Below, piece by piece: positions 34,953 to 43,540 of a stretch of DNA of 64,000 nucleotides. The stretch is taken from assembly GCF_011682045.1 (NCBI RefSeq), contig NZ_VVIW01000005.1:124001-188000 (forward strand). The letters run 5' to 3'. The number at the start of each line of letters is the position of its first letter. The first letter of the stretch is position 1. The position numbers and the translations under genes are program-made. The notes beneath the pieces are model-generated. The model was not told the origin of the DNA. It did no database searches and was given only the letters and a program-made list of their open reading frames with translations. Source of the DNA: Massilia aquatica. GTDB taxonomy: Bacteria > Pseudomonadota > Gammaproteobacteria > Burkholderiales > Burkholderiaceae_D.

Positions 34953-36503
34953 ATGAACATCATCCAACGCAGCATCGCCGCCATCAGCCTGGTCACCGTC
35001 AGCGCGTGGCCGGCGTTTGCCGCAGTCCACGTGACCATCGATGCCGGCAAACCCGGCCCGGTCATCAATAAGAACGTCTACGGCCAGTTCGCCGAGCACC
35101 TCGGCACCGGCATCTACGAAGGCATGTACGTCGGCCCGGGTTCAAAAATCCCCAACACCAAGGGCTGGCGCAACGATGTCGTCGGCGCCTTGAAGCAACT
35201 GCACGTGCCGCTGGTGCGCTGGCCGGGCGGCTGCTTCGCCGATGAATATCACTGGAAAGACGGCATCGGCCCGCGCGCCAGGCGGCCGGTCAAGGTCAAC
35301 ACCAACTGGGGCGGGGTGGAAGAGAGCAACGCCGTCGGCACCCACGAATTCTTCGACCTGGTCGACCTGCTGGGGGCGGACGCTTATGTGAACGGCAACC
35401 TTGGTTCCGGCACCGTGCAGGAAATGGCGGACTGGGTCGAATACATGACCTCCGACAGCAAGTCGAGCCTGGCTAACCTGCGCCGCAAGAACGGGCGCGA
35501 GAAACCATTCAAGGTCGCGTATTTTGCCATCGGCAACGAAGCCTGGGGTTGCGGCGGCAATATGACGCCCGAGCACTACACCAATCTGTACAAGAATGTC
35601 GAAACCATGCTCAAGGCGCCGAAGGAAAGCCGGCCCCTGATGATCGCCAGCGGTGGCAACGACTACGACACCAAATGGACCGACGTGATCAGCAAGAACG
35701 CCAAGGCGCAGACCTCGGCCATCAGTTTCCACTACTACACCATCCCGACCGGCAAGTGGGAGGGCAAAGGCGCCGCCACCGGCTTTGCCGAGCCGCACTG
35801 GATTTCGACCCTGGCGAACACCTTGAAAATCGATTCGATGATCAAGAACAATATCGCCGTGCTCGACAAGAACGATCCCGAGAAGAAAATTGGTTTGTAC
35901 GTCGATGAATGGGGCACCTGGTACGACGTGGAAACCGGCACCACGCCCGGCTTCCTGTTCCAGCAGAACACCTTGCGCGATGCGGTGGTGGCTGCGCTCA
36001 ACTTCAACATTTTCCACCAGCACGCCGACCGCGTTCACATGACCAATATTGCGCAGATGGTCAATGTGCTGCAGGCCATGATTCTGACGGAAAAGGACAA
36101 GATGCTCCTGACCCCGACCTATCACGCCTTCCACATGTACGTGCCGTTCCAGGATGCGACCTCGTTGCCGGTGACGGTGGCGGACGACACGGCCTATACC
36201 TTGGGCGAAACCACGATTGTCGGCATCAGCGCCTCAGCGGCGCGGGCCAGGGATGGCAAGCTGTACCTCTCTCTGGTCAACACCAATCCGGGCAAGCCGG
36301 CGGATGTGGTGGTCAATGTGTCGGGTAAACAATTGGCTGCGGCGACTGGCCGCGTGCTGACGGCAACGGCCATGGACGCGCACAACACCTTCCAGAACCC
36401 GCAGGCCATCAAACCGGCGCCGTTCAGCGCCAGGGCGAGTGGCGGTAAACTGACGGTGACCGTGCCGGCGAAAGCGGTTGTGGTGGTGGCGCTGGAAGGC
36501 TGA
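34953..36503 (+). CDS. Exported GH51 alpha-L-arabinofuranosidase
   Basis: Removes terminal L-arabinofuranosyl residues from arabinan or arabinoxylan fragments. The 516-residue protein has a signal peptide cleaved near AWPAFA, so it is probably periplasmic. GH51 catalytic residues are the acid/base Glu in IGNEAWGCGGNM and the nucleophile Glu in YVDEWGTWYD. VRWPGGCFADEYHWKDGIGP is a family signature. A C-terminal beta-sandwich follows. Most GH51 enzymes are cytosolic, so export is notable. It is 49 bp downstream of the SDR gene. Confidence 0.93.
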   Translation: MNIIQRSIAAISLVTVSAWPAFAAVHVTIDAGKPGPVINKNVYGQFAEHLGTGIYEGMYVGPGSKIPNTKGWRNDVVGALKQLHVPLVRWPGGCFADEYHWKDGIGPRARRPVKVNTNWGGVEESNAVGTHEFFDLVDLLGADAYVNGNLGSGTVQEMADWVEYMTSDSKSSLANLRRKNGREKPFKVAYFAIGNEAWGCGGNMTPEHYTNLYKNVETMLKAPKESRPLMIASGGNDYDTKWTDVISKNAKAQTSAISFHYYTIPTGKWEGKGAATGFAEPHWISTLANTLKIDSMIKNNIAVLDKNDPEKKIGLYVDEWGTWYDVETGTTPGFLFQQNTLRDAVVAALNFNIFHQHADRVHMTNIAQMVNVLQAMILTEKDKMLLTPTYHAFHMYVPFQDATSLPVTVADDTAYTLGETTIVGISASAARARDGKLYLSLVNTNPGKPADVVVNVSGKQLAAATGRVLTATAMDAHNTFQNPQAIKPAPFSARASGGKLTVTVPAKAVVVVALEG

Positions 36504-36560
36504 TTGCCCTCTAGCCTCTCCGAGCCACTAACGCAACCATTCTTCCTTACCCCTTGCTCC

Positions 36561-36586
36561 GTCAGTCCCGCCTGCGCGGGAATGAC
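36561..36586. repeat. REP-like palindrome
   Basis: An interrupted 26-bp palindrome, gtca-g-tcccgc-ctgc-gcggga-a-tgac, lies in the 109-bp gap between the GH51 and GH43 genes. It is a third member of the dispersed family at 12991 and 34060. Confidence 0.55.
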
Positions 36587-36612
36587 GATGTTGACTTTGT
36601 CGGGATCTCCAT

Positions 36613-37626
36613 ATGCGTCAGTCAGTTCAGTTTTTCCTCTGCGCAGCCAGCCTGCTAATCACCACCGCCACCTTCGCCAAACAAGTCAGCGTCCACGACC
36701 CGGTAATGGCCAAGGAAGGCAACACCTTCTACCTGTTCAGCACCGGCCCCGGCATCACCTTCTACAGTTCGCCCGACATGCGCAACTGGAAGGAAGAAGG
36801 CCGCGTCTTCCCCGGCGAACCCGCCTGGGCCAAAACAGCCGCCCCCAGCTTCAACGACCACATCTGGGCGCCTGACATCTATTTCCACGACGGCAAATAC
36901 TACCTCTACTATTCCGTCTCCGGCTTCGGTAAAAACACGTCCGGCATCGGCGTGACTACCAACGCCACTTTGAACCCGCGCGCCGCCAATTACAAATGGC
37001 AAGACCAGGGCATGGTCCTGCAATCGGTCCCCGGCCGCGACAACTGGAACGCCATCGACCCCAACATCGTGGACGATGCCAGCGGCACGGCGTGGATGTC
37101 GTTCGGCTCGTTCTGGAGCGGCATCAAGCTGGTCAAGCTGGATGCCTCGCGCACGCGCCTGGCCGAACCGCAAGCCTGGCACACCATCGCCCAGCGCACC
37201 CGGCCCGCCGGCGTGCCGGAAGAAGACGCCGGCCCGGCCGAAATCGAAGCCCCGCACATCCTCAAGAAGAATGGCTATTACTATCTGTTCGTCTCCTGGG
37301 GCCTGTGCTGCAAGAAAGAAGCGAGCACCTACCACGTCGTCATGGGCCGCTCGAAAAACGTCGCCGGTCCCTACCTCGACCGCACCGGCAAGGACATGGC
37401 CAAGGGCGGCGGCTCGCTGCTGGTCAAAGGCAACACGCAGTGGAAAGGCGTGGGCCACAACAGCGCCTACACCATCGACGGCAAGGACCTGCTGGTCATG
37501 CACGCCTACGAAACGGCCGACAACTACCTGCAAAAGCTCAAAATCCTCGACATGACGTGGCACAAGGACGGCTGGCCCACGATCGACCCGCAAGACCTGG
37601 ACCGCTATCAGAGCAAGCAACAATAA
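36613..37626 (+). CDS. Exported GH43 arabinan endo-1,5-alpha-L-arabinosidase
   Basis: An endo-acting enzyme that should cut the arabinan backbone outside the cytosol. The 337-residue protein has a signal peptide ending near TATFA. The GH43 triad is VHDPVM (base Asp), AIDPNIV (Asp) and EIEAPHI (acid Glu). WAPDIYFHDGKYYLYYS and SFGSFWSGIKL are typical of endo-arabinanases (GH43 subfamily 5-like), as is the late GVGHNSAY. With the exported GH51 enzyme it would make arabinose and short oligomers in the periplasm or outside. Confidence 0.9.
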   Translation: MRQSVQFFLCAASLLITTATFAKQVSVHDPVMAKEGNTFYLFSTGPGITFYSSPDMRNWKEEGRVFPGEPAWAKTAAPSFNDHIWAPDIYFHDGKYYLYYSVSGFGKNTSGIGVTTNATLNPRAANYKWQDQGMVLQSVPGRDNWNAIDPNIVDDASGTAWMSFGSFWSGIKLVKLDASRTRLAEPQAWHTIAQRTRPAGVPEEDAGPAEIEAPHILKKNGYYYLFVSWGLCCKKEASTYHVVMGRSKNVAGPYLDRTGKDMAKGGGSLLVKGNTQWKGVGHNSAYTIDGKDLLVMHAYETADNYLQKLKILDMTWHKDGWPTIDPQDLDRYQSKQQ

Positions 37627-37645
37627 AGCGAACAATAAGGCTGTC

Positions 37646-37687
37646 ATGAGACAACTCATTGCAGCCGCGCTGCTGGCTTGCCGCTAA
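37646..37687 (+). pseudogene. Possible signal-peptide remnant
   Basis: A 13-codon frame, MRQLIAAALLACR then TAA, looks like the start of a signal peptide cut off by a stop. It follows the endo-arabinanase gene by 19 bp. It may be what is left of another exported enzyme, or a chance frame. The rest of the gap up to 37896 holds only the operator and promoter described below. Confidence 0.2.
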
Positions 37688-37778
37688 GCCGATTTCGTTG
37701 GCTGGGGGGCTTGTACGGTGTCCACGTATTGCGAGCTCATTGATCCGCTCGCGACGGGGTACGGTAGCGTTCCGGCTT

Positions 37779-37845
37779 GATACCGATTTCGGTATCGCAT
37801 CGTTAAAAAAATTAATTGGATGGATATGTAACTTTCTCATAAGAT
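37779..37845 (+). promoter_or_regulatory. Arabinose-regulon operator and promoter for the sugar ABC operon
   Basis: The operator GATACCGATTTCGGTATC (37779-37796) is a perfect palindrome of two 8-bp arms. Eighteen bases including an A7 tract follow, then ATTGGA. The -35 is TTGGAT (37816-37821) and the -10 is TAAGAT (37840-37845), again 18 bases apart. This is the cleanest of the regulon sites and gives the reference spacing. Confidence 0.82.
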
Positions 37846-37896
37846 AGGGTAATAAAAGGAGTCCCGAATTCCGCCCCTAAAAACAGGAGACAACAC

Positions 37897-38856
37897 ATGA
37901 ACATCACCCGCAGGGCCGTTCTGGCTACCGCATTGCTTGGCGCTTTCACCGCTTTCCCCGCGCTTGCCGCCAAACCGCTGACCATCGGCTTTTCGCAGGT
38001 CGGCGCCGAAAGCGAATGGCGCACTGCCAACACCATGTCGATCAAGGATGCCGCCAAGAAGGAAGGCATCAACCTCAAATTCGCCGATGCCCAGCAGCGC
38101 CAGGAAAACCAGGTCAAGGCGATCCGCTCCTTCATCGCCCAGCGCGTGGACGTGATCGCGTTCTCGCCGGTGGTGGAGTCGGGCTGGGAAACCGTGCTGC
38201 GCGAAACCAAAGCTGCCAAAATCCCGGTCATCCTCACCGATCGCGCTGTCAACGTCACCGATACCTCCCTGTACGCCGCCTTCATCGGGTCCGACTTCGT
38301 CGAAGAAGGCCGCCGCGCCGCGCGCTGGCTGGTCGAACGCGCCGCCAAGACACCCGATCGCACCTTCAACATCGTCGAACTGCAGGGAACCGTCGGCTCC
38401 GCGCCCGCCATCGACCGTAAGAACGGCTTTGCCGAAGTTATCGCCAGCAATCCCAAGCTGAAAATCACCCGTTCCCAGACCGGCGACTTTACCCGCGCCA
38501 AGGGCAAGGAAGTGATGGAAGCCTTCCTCAAGGCGCAGGGCAAGGATATTCATGTGCTCTACGCACACAATGACGACATGGCCATCGGCGCCATCCAGGC
38601 GATCGAAGAAGCGGGCCTGAAACCGGGCGTCGATATCCTGGTGATATCGATCGACGGCGTCAAAGGCGCATTCCAGGCCATGATCGCCGGCAAGATGAAC
38701 GTCACCGTCGAGTGCAGCCCGCTGCTCGGGCCGCAACTGATGTCGATCGCGCGCAATGTCGTGGCCGGTAAACCTGTGCCGAAGCGCATCACGACGGTCG
38801 AGGGCGTGTTCCCGGCTGAAGTGGCTGCCAAGGAACTGCCGAACCGCAAATACTAG
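37897..38856 (+). CDS. ytfQ: YtfQ-like periplasmic sugar-binding protein
   Basis: The 319-residue periplasmic binding protein has a signal peptide cleaved near PALA and a type 1 PBP fold. It resembles E. coli YtfQ, the galactofuranose-binding protein, throughout: LTIGFSQVGAESEWR, QQRQENQVKAIRSFIAQ, ELQGTVGSAPAIDRKNGFAE, SQTGDFTRAKGKEVMEAF and YAHNDDMAIGAIQAIEEAGL. The context of arabinofuranose-releasing enzymes suggests arabinofuranose as ligand, but that is inference. The operon promoter is regulated by the arabinose palindrome. It is followed by the ATPase gene after 8 bp. Confidence 0.9.
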   Translation: MNITRRAVLATALLGAFTAFPALAAKPLTIGFSQVGAESEWRTANTMSIKDAAKKEGINLKFADAQQRQENQVKAIRSFIAQRVDVIAFSPVVESGWETVLRETKAAKIPVILTDRAVNVTDTSLYAAFIGSDFVEEGRRAARWLVERAAKTPDRTFNIVELQGTVGSAPAIDRKNGFAEVIASNPKLKITRSQTGDFTRAKGKEVMEAFLKAQGKDIHVLYAHNDDMAIGAIQAIEEAGLKPGVDILVISIDGVKGAFQAMIAGKMNVTVECSPLLGPQLMSIARNVVAGKPVPKRITTVEGVFPAEVAAKELPNRKY

Positions 38857-38864
38857 GCCGTGCC

Positions 38865-40391
38865 ATGATCAAGGCACCGAACGCCGCTGCTCCGGTGCTG
38901 GAGCTGCACGGCATTAGCAAGCAATTTCCCGGCGTGAAGGCGCTCAGCGATGTGGGCCTCAAGCTGTACGCCGGGGAAGTCCACACCCTGATGGGCCAGA
39001 ACGGCGCCGGCAAGTCCACCTTGATCAAGGTGCTGACCGGCGTGTACGCGCCCGACAGCGGCACCATCGTCATGGAAGGGCGGGAAATCCGCCCTGGCTC
39101 GACCCAGGATGCGCAGCGCCTGGGCATCAGCACCGTATACCAGGAAGTGAATCTGTGCCCGAACCTGTCGGTGGCCGAGAATATTTTCATCGGCCGCTAT
39201 CCGCGCAAGTTCGGCATGGTGGACTGGGGCGGCATGCGCGCGCAGGCGGCCAGGCTGCTGGAACAGCTGGAAGTGCGCATCGACGTGCGCGCCCGGTTGT
39301 CCGGCTTTCCGCTGGCGATCCAGCAGATGGTGGCAATTTCGCGCGCGCTCAATATTTCGGCGCGCGTGCTGATTCTCGATGAGCCGACTTCCAGCCTGGA
39401 CGAGGCCGAAGTGCAGCTGCTGTTCCGCGTGCTGCGCAAACTGCGCGATCAGGGCATGGCGATCCTGTTCGTGACCCATTTCCTGGACCAGACCTACGCG
39501 ATCTCGGACCGCATCACCGTCATGCGCAATGGCGAGCGCGAGGGCGAGTATGCCTGCGCCGAGCTGTCGCGCCTGGCGCTGGTGAACAAGATGGTCGGCG
39601 CGCCCGATGCCAGCGAGCATCCGGCCGACCTGATGCATCCGGGCGCCGCCCGGGAAGCACCGGCCGTCCTGCTGCAAGCGCGTGGGCTGGGGCGCAAGGG
39701 CGCGCTGGCGCCGCTCGACCTGGACATCCGCGCCGGCGAAATGCTGGGCCTGTGCGGACTGCTCGGCTCGGGCCGCACCGAAGCGGCGCGCCTGCTGTTC
39801 GGGGCCGACAAGGCCGACAGCGGAACCCTGCGCATCGGCGAGCGCAGCCATCCCTTCGGTTCGCCGCGCGACGCCATCGAGGCCGGTATCGGCTTTTGCT
39901 CGGAAGACCGCAAGCACGAAGGCGCCATCCTCGAACTGTCGGTGCGCGAGAACATGATCCTGGCCTTGCAAGCGCGCGCCGGCATGTTGCGCGCGATTCC
40001 CTTGCGCCAGCAGCAGGCCATGGCGCTCGATTATGTGAAGTGGCTGGGCATCAAGACGGCCGATATCGAAACACCGATCGGTTCGCTGTCGGGCGGAAAC
40101 CAGCAGAAAGTGCTGCTGGCGCGCTGGCTGGTCACCAAGCCGGCGATGCTGATCCTCGACGAACCAACGCGCGGCATCGACGTGCGCGCCAAACAGGAAA
40201 TCATGGATTACGTTAGCGGACTTTGTCGCAAAGGGATGGCAATCCTGTTCATCTCCTCCGAACTCCCGGAAGTTCTGCGCTGTAGCGACCGGCTGGTCGT
40301 GATGCGCGACCGCAAGGCCTGCGGCGAATATCAGCGCGGCGAACTGGACGATACATCGGTGCTGCAAGTAATCGCTGGAGAAACAGCATGA
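38865..40391 (+). CDS. ytfR: Sugar ABC transporter ATP-binding protein (YtfR-like)
   Basis: A 508-residue duplicated ATPase of the RbsA/AraG/YtfR class. The first half has Walker A GQNGAGKSTLIKVLTGVY and Walker B VLILDEPTSSLDE. The second half has a degenerate nucleotide loop, GLLGSGRTEAARLLFG, with signature LSGGNQQKVLLARWL and ILDEPTRGIDV. It powers the two permeases encoded next. The gene overlaps the first permease gene by 4 bases. Confidence 0.92.
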   Translation: MIKAPNAAAPVLELHGISKQFPGVKALSDVGLKLYAGEVHTLMGQNGAGKSTLIKVLTGVYAPDSGTIVMEGREIRPGSTQDAQRLGISTVYQEVNLCPNLSVAENIFIGRYPRKFGMVDWGGMRAQAARLLEQLEVRIDVRARLSGFPLAIQQMVAISRALNISARVLILDEPTSSLDEAEVQLLFRVLRKLRDQGMAILFVTHFLDQTYAISDRITVMRNGEREGEYACAELSRLALVNKMVGAPDASEHPADLMHPGAAREAPAVLLQARGLGRKGALAPLDLDIRAGEMLGLCGLLGSGRTEAARLLFGADKADSGTLRIGERSHPFGSPRDAIEAGIGFCSEDRKHEGAILELSVRENMILALQARAGMLRAIPLRQQQAMALDYVKWLGIKTADIETPIGSLSGGNQQKVLLARWLVTKPAMLILDEPTRGIDVRAKQEIMDYVSGLCRKGMAILFISSELPEVLRCSDRLVVMRDRKACGEYQRGELDDTSVLQVIAGETA

Positions 40392-41431
40392 TGGCCGCGC
40401 AGGCCCGGCCCGCCGCGAAACAAGACGCCACGCCGTTGATGACCTCGCTGCTGCGCCACCCGCTGTTCCGCCCGCTGGCGGCGCTGGCGGTGCTGCTGCT
40501 GATCGACCTGGTCGCGATTCCCGGTTTCTTCCACATTTCCATCAAGGACGGCCACCTGTACGGCAGCCTGATCGACATCGTCAACCGCGCCGCCCCGCTC
40601 ATGCTGGCCGCGCTCGGCATGACCCTGGTCATCGCCACGCGCGGCATCGATATTTCGGTCGGCGCCGTGGTGGCGCTGTCGGGCACGGTGGCGGCGATGC
40701 TGACCGGCGGCGGCCCGCAAGCCGAAACACCGCTCATCTGGGCCATGGCGGCCGCCATCGGCGCGGCCCTGCTGTGCGGGCTGTGGAACGGGGTGCTGGT
40801 GTCAAGCCTGGGTTTGCAGCCGATCGTCGCCACCCTGATCCTGATGGTGGCGGGCAGGGGACTGGCGCAGCTGCTCACCGACGGCCAGATCGTCACGGTC
40901 TACTACGAACCGTTCTTTTTCCTCGGCGGCGGCTACTTTGCCGGCCTGCCGTTTTCGCTGACGGTGGTGGCGCTGGTGTTCGCCGTCATCGCGCTGATGA
41001 TGCGCAAGACCGCGCTCGGCCTGTTCATCCAGGCGGTCGGCATCAATCCGGTGGCGGCGCGCCTGGCGGGCCTGAAAACCGCCTCGCTGATCATGTTCGT
41101 GTACGTGTTCTGCGCCGCCTGCGCCGGCCTCGCCGGCCTGATGATCAGTTCCAACATCAAAAGCGCCGACGCCAACAACGCCGGCCTGCTGCTCGAACTC
41201 GACGCCATCCTGGCCGTGACCCTGGGCGGCACCTCGCTTGCCGGCGGCAAGTTCAGCCTGGTCGGCAGCGTGATCGGCGCGCTCATCATCCAGACCCTGA
41301 CCTACACCATCTACTCGCTCGGCGTGCCGCCGGAAGTGAACATGGTGGTCAAGTCGGTGGTCGTGTTCCTCGTCTGCCTGTCGCAGTCGGCGGAATTCAA
41401 ACAATTGTTTTCGCGTGCGAGGACTGCATGA
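40388..41431 (+). CDS. ytfT: Sugar ABC transporter permease (YtfT-like)
   Basis: A 347-residue inner-membrane permease of the branched-chain/ribose type with about ten hydrophobic segments. Family motifs include LGMTLVIATRGIDISVGAVV and LDAILAVTLGGTSLAGGKFS. It forms a heterodimeric channel with the next gene product, as in the E. coli YtfT/YjfF pair. Its stop overlaps the following start (ATGA). Confidence 0.9.
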   Translation: MMAAQARPAAKQDATPLMTSLLRHPLFRPLAALAVLLLIDLVAIPGFFHISIKDGHLYGSLIDIVNRAAPLMLAALGMTLVIATRGIDISVGAVVALSGTVAAMLTGGGPQAETPLIWAMAAAIGAALLCGLWNGVLVSSLGLQPIVATLILMVAGRGLAQLLTDGQIVTVYYEPFFFLGGGYFAGLPFSLTVVALVFAVIALMMRKTALGLFIQAVGINPVAARLAGLKTASLIMFVYVFCAACAGLAGLMISSNIKSADANNAGLLLELDAILAVTLGGTSLAGGKFSLVGSVIGALIIQTLTYTIYSLGVPPEVNMVVKSVVVFLVCLSQSAEFKQLFSRARTA

Positions 41432-42390
41432 AGTCGCCTTACTTTACCCCGCTGGTCACGCTCGTCCTGCTGCTGGCCATGCTCGGCATCGGCGGGGCCG
41501 TGTACCCGGGCCTGCTGTCGGTCCAGGTGATCCTCAATTTGCTGATCGATAACGCCTTCCTGCTGGTGCTGGCGATCGGCATGAGTTTTGTGATTCTGTC
41601 GGGGGGTATCGACCTGTCGGTCGGCTCGGTGCTGGCGCTGGCCACCATGATCTCGGCCTGGCTGCTGCACGTGGCGCACTGGCCGCCGCTGGCGGTCATC
41701 GCCCTCGTACTGCTGCTGGGCGCGCTGTTCGGTGGCGGCATGGGCGCCATGATTCATTACTTCAAGCTGCAACCGTTCATCGTCACCCTGGCCGGCATGT
41801 TCCTGGCGCGCGGCCTGTGCTACCTGATCAGCATTAACTCGATCACCATCGACGACCCGCTGTACCTGGCCATGTCGCAGACCCAGCTTGGCTTCCTGGG
41901 CGGCTTCGTGTCGCCGAGCGCGCTCATTGCGCTGCTGATGCTGGGGCTGGCGGTTTTCCTGGCCCACTTTACCGCCTTCGGGCGCGGCGTGTACGCCATC
42001 GGCGGCAACGAACAATCGGCCCTGATGATGGGCTTGCCGGTGGCGCGCACCAAGGTGCTGGTGTACGCCTTCAGCGGCTTTTGCGCGGCGCTGGCGGGGG
42101 TGCTGTTCTCGTTCTACATGCTGTCGGGCTACGGCCTGCATGCGCAGGGCACCGAGCTGGACGCCATTGCGGCGGTGGTGATCGGCGGCACCTTGCTCAG
42201 CGGCGGTTATGGCTACGTGGCCGGCGCGCTGTCCGGCGTGCTGGTGCTGGGCACGATCCAGACCCTGATCGCCTTCGACGGCACGCTCAGCTCATGGTGG
42301 ACCAGGATCGTCATCGGCGCCTTGCTGTTCATTTTTTGCGTGGTCCAGCGCCTGATGGCCATGGGCGCGGCACGGCGCGCGGCGGCCTGA
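41428..42390 (+). CDS. yjfF: Sugar ABC transporter permease (YjfF-like)
   Basis: The 320-residue partner permease starts at ATG 41428, overlapping the ytfT stop. Motifs are IGMSFVILSGGIDLSVGSVL, KLQPFIVTLAGMFLARGLCY and GTELDAIAAVVIGGTLLSGG. A much longer open frame starting at 40774 is an out-of-frame extension through ytfT and was discarded. The stop codon TGA lies in the first unit of a 15-bp tandem repeat, so the same frame meets five TGA codons in a row. Confidence 0.92.
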   Translation: MKSPYFTPLVTLVLLLAMLGIGGAVYPGLLSVQVILNLLIDNAFLLVLAIGMSFVILSGGIDLSVGSVLALATMISAWLLHVAHWPPLAVIALVLLLGALFGGGMGAMIHYFKLQPFIVTLAGMFLARGLCYLISINSITIDDPLYLAMSQTQLGFLGGFVSPSALIALLMLGLAVFLAHFTAFGRGVYAIGGNEQSALMMGLPVARTKVLVYAFSGFCAALAGVLFSFYMLSGYGLHAQGTELDAIAAVVIGGTLLSGGYGYVAGALSGVLVLGTIQTLIAFDGTLSSWWTRIVIGALLFIFCVVQRLMAMGAARRAAA

Positions 42391-42493
42391 CGCGGCCCGG
42401 CCTGACGCGGCCCGGCCTGACGCGGCCCGGCCTGACGCGGCCCGGCCTGACGCCCTGCGCGGGCCGCCCTGCGCGGGTCGCCCTGCGCGGGTC
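42386..42493. repeat. Two adjoining GC-rich tandem repeats spanning the yjfF stop
   Basis: Four 15-bp units cctgacgcggcccgg occupy 42386-42445, with a partial fifth. Three 14-bp units gccctgcgcggg(t/c)c occupy 42452-42493. The first array starts at the yjfF stop codon and repeats it in frame. The second can form a GC-rich stem. They fill most of the gap before the next GH43 gene and may vary in number by slippage. Confidence 0.85.
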
Positions 42494-42532
42494 GCCCGAT
42501 CTCATTCCAACTACCAGCAACAGGAGACAACC

Positions 42533-43486
42533 ATGATCAAATTCGGATTGAGCGCACTCGCGCTCGGCTTCGCCACGGGCATTGCTTCGGCCGCCAACCC
42601 CATCATCAGCAATATCTTCACGGCCGACCCGGCCGCGCTGGTCGACAAGGGCCGCGTGTACCTGTACGTCGGCCATGACGAAGCGAAACCGGACGGCAAG
42701 GATTACGTCATGAACGAATGGCGCGTCTATTCTTCGTGCGATATGAAAACCTGGAAAGACCACGGCTCGCCGGTGCAGTTTTCCACCTTCAAGTGGGCCG
42801 GGCGCGATGCCTGGGCGGCCGACATCACCGAGCGCGGCGGCAAATACTATTTCTATGCCACGGTCGACCACAAGACGATTCCCGGCAAGGCCATCGGCGT
42901 GGCCGTGTCCGACAGCCCGACCGGCCCCTTCGTGGACGCGCGCGGCAGTGCCCTGGTCAGCAACGACATGACCAAACACACCGATATCTTGTGGGACGAC
43001 ATCGACCCGGGCGTCTTCATCGATACCGACGGCCAGGCTTGGCTGTACTGGGGCAACACGGTGCTCAAGTACGCCAGGCTCAAAGCCAATATGACCGAGC
43101 TGGACGGCCCGATCATGACGCACGCAATCGAGTCGTTTACCGAAGCGCCCTACGTGCACAAGCGCGGCGCCACCTATTACCTGTCGTACTCGCGCTACTT
43201 CCCCGAAGAGATGGTGTATGCCACCAGCACCAGCCCGGCAGGCCCGTGGACCTTCAAGGGCGTGATCATGGACGAGAACGAGAAGGTCAAGACCATCCAC
43301 CAGGCCATCATCGACTTCAACGGCAAGTCCTACGTGTTCTATCACAACGCCAAATTGCCCGGTGGGGGCGAGTTCCGCCGTTCGGTGGCGGTCGAGGAGC
43401 TTCATTACAAGCCGGATGGCAGCATCAGCTTCGTGCCGCAGACGGACAGCGGGCCGGCGGCCAACCCGTCGCCGGGCTGCCAATGA
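42533..43486 (+). CDS. Exported GH43 glycoside hydrolase (arabinofuranosidase-like)
   Basis: This 317-residue enzyme has a signal peptide ending near GIASA, so it is exported. The GH43 triad is FTADPAALV (base Asp), DDIDPGVF (Asp) and SFTEAPYVHKR (acid Glu). GHDEAKPDGKDYVMNEW and DAWAADITERGGKYYFY fit exo-acting arabinofuranosidase/xylosidase-like members. It differs from the endo-arabinanase at 36613. A GGAG ribosome site lies 9 bp before the ATG, and the GC tandem repeats precede it. Confidence 0.88.
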   Translation: MIKFGLSALALGFATGIASAANPIISNIFTADPAALVDKGRVYLYVGHDEAKPDGKDYVMNEWRVYSSCDMKTWKDHGSPVQFSTFKWAGRDAWAADITERGGKYYFYATVDHKTIPGKAIGVAVSDSPTGPFVDARGSALVSNDMTKHTDILWDDIDPGVFIDTDGQAWLYWGNTVLKYARLKANMTELDGPIMTHAIESFTEAPYVHKRGATYYLSYSRYFPEEMVYATSTSPAGPWTFKGVIMDENEKVKTIHQAIIDFNGKSYVFYHNAKLPGGGEFRRSVAVEELHYKPDGSISFVPQTDSGPAANPSPGCQ

Positions 43487-43502
43487 TATCCAGATCGGTA
43501 TG
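43485..43502 (+). promoter_or_regulatory. Fourth arabinose-regulon operator, before the LysR gene
   Basis: GATATCCAGATCGGTATG fits SATAYC-N6-GRTATS and overlaps the GH43 stop codon, 38 bp before the LysR gene. It lacks the A-tract and -35 layout of the other three sites. A further half-site-like accgatatc lies at 43514-43522. Autoregulation of the regulator is the simplest reading. Confidence 0.55.
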
Positions 43503-43540
43503 TTGCAACGCGTACCGATATCAATCAGGGGTATGATTCC

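Noticed and set aside
40774-42390. A single 538-residue protein spanning ytfT and yjfF
   Set aside because: The first part is ytfT read in another frame. The real yjfF starts at ATG 41428 overlapping the ytfT stop, with permease motifs only from there.
43503-43537. A sigma70-type promoter TTGCAA/TATGAT before the LysR gene
   Set aside because: The spacer would be 23 bases, too long for a normal promoter, so it was not listed as a feature.
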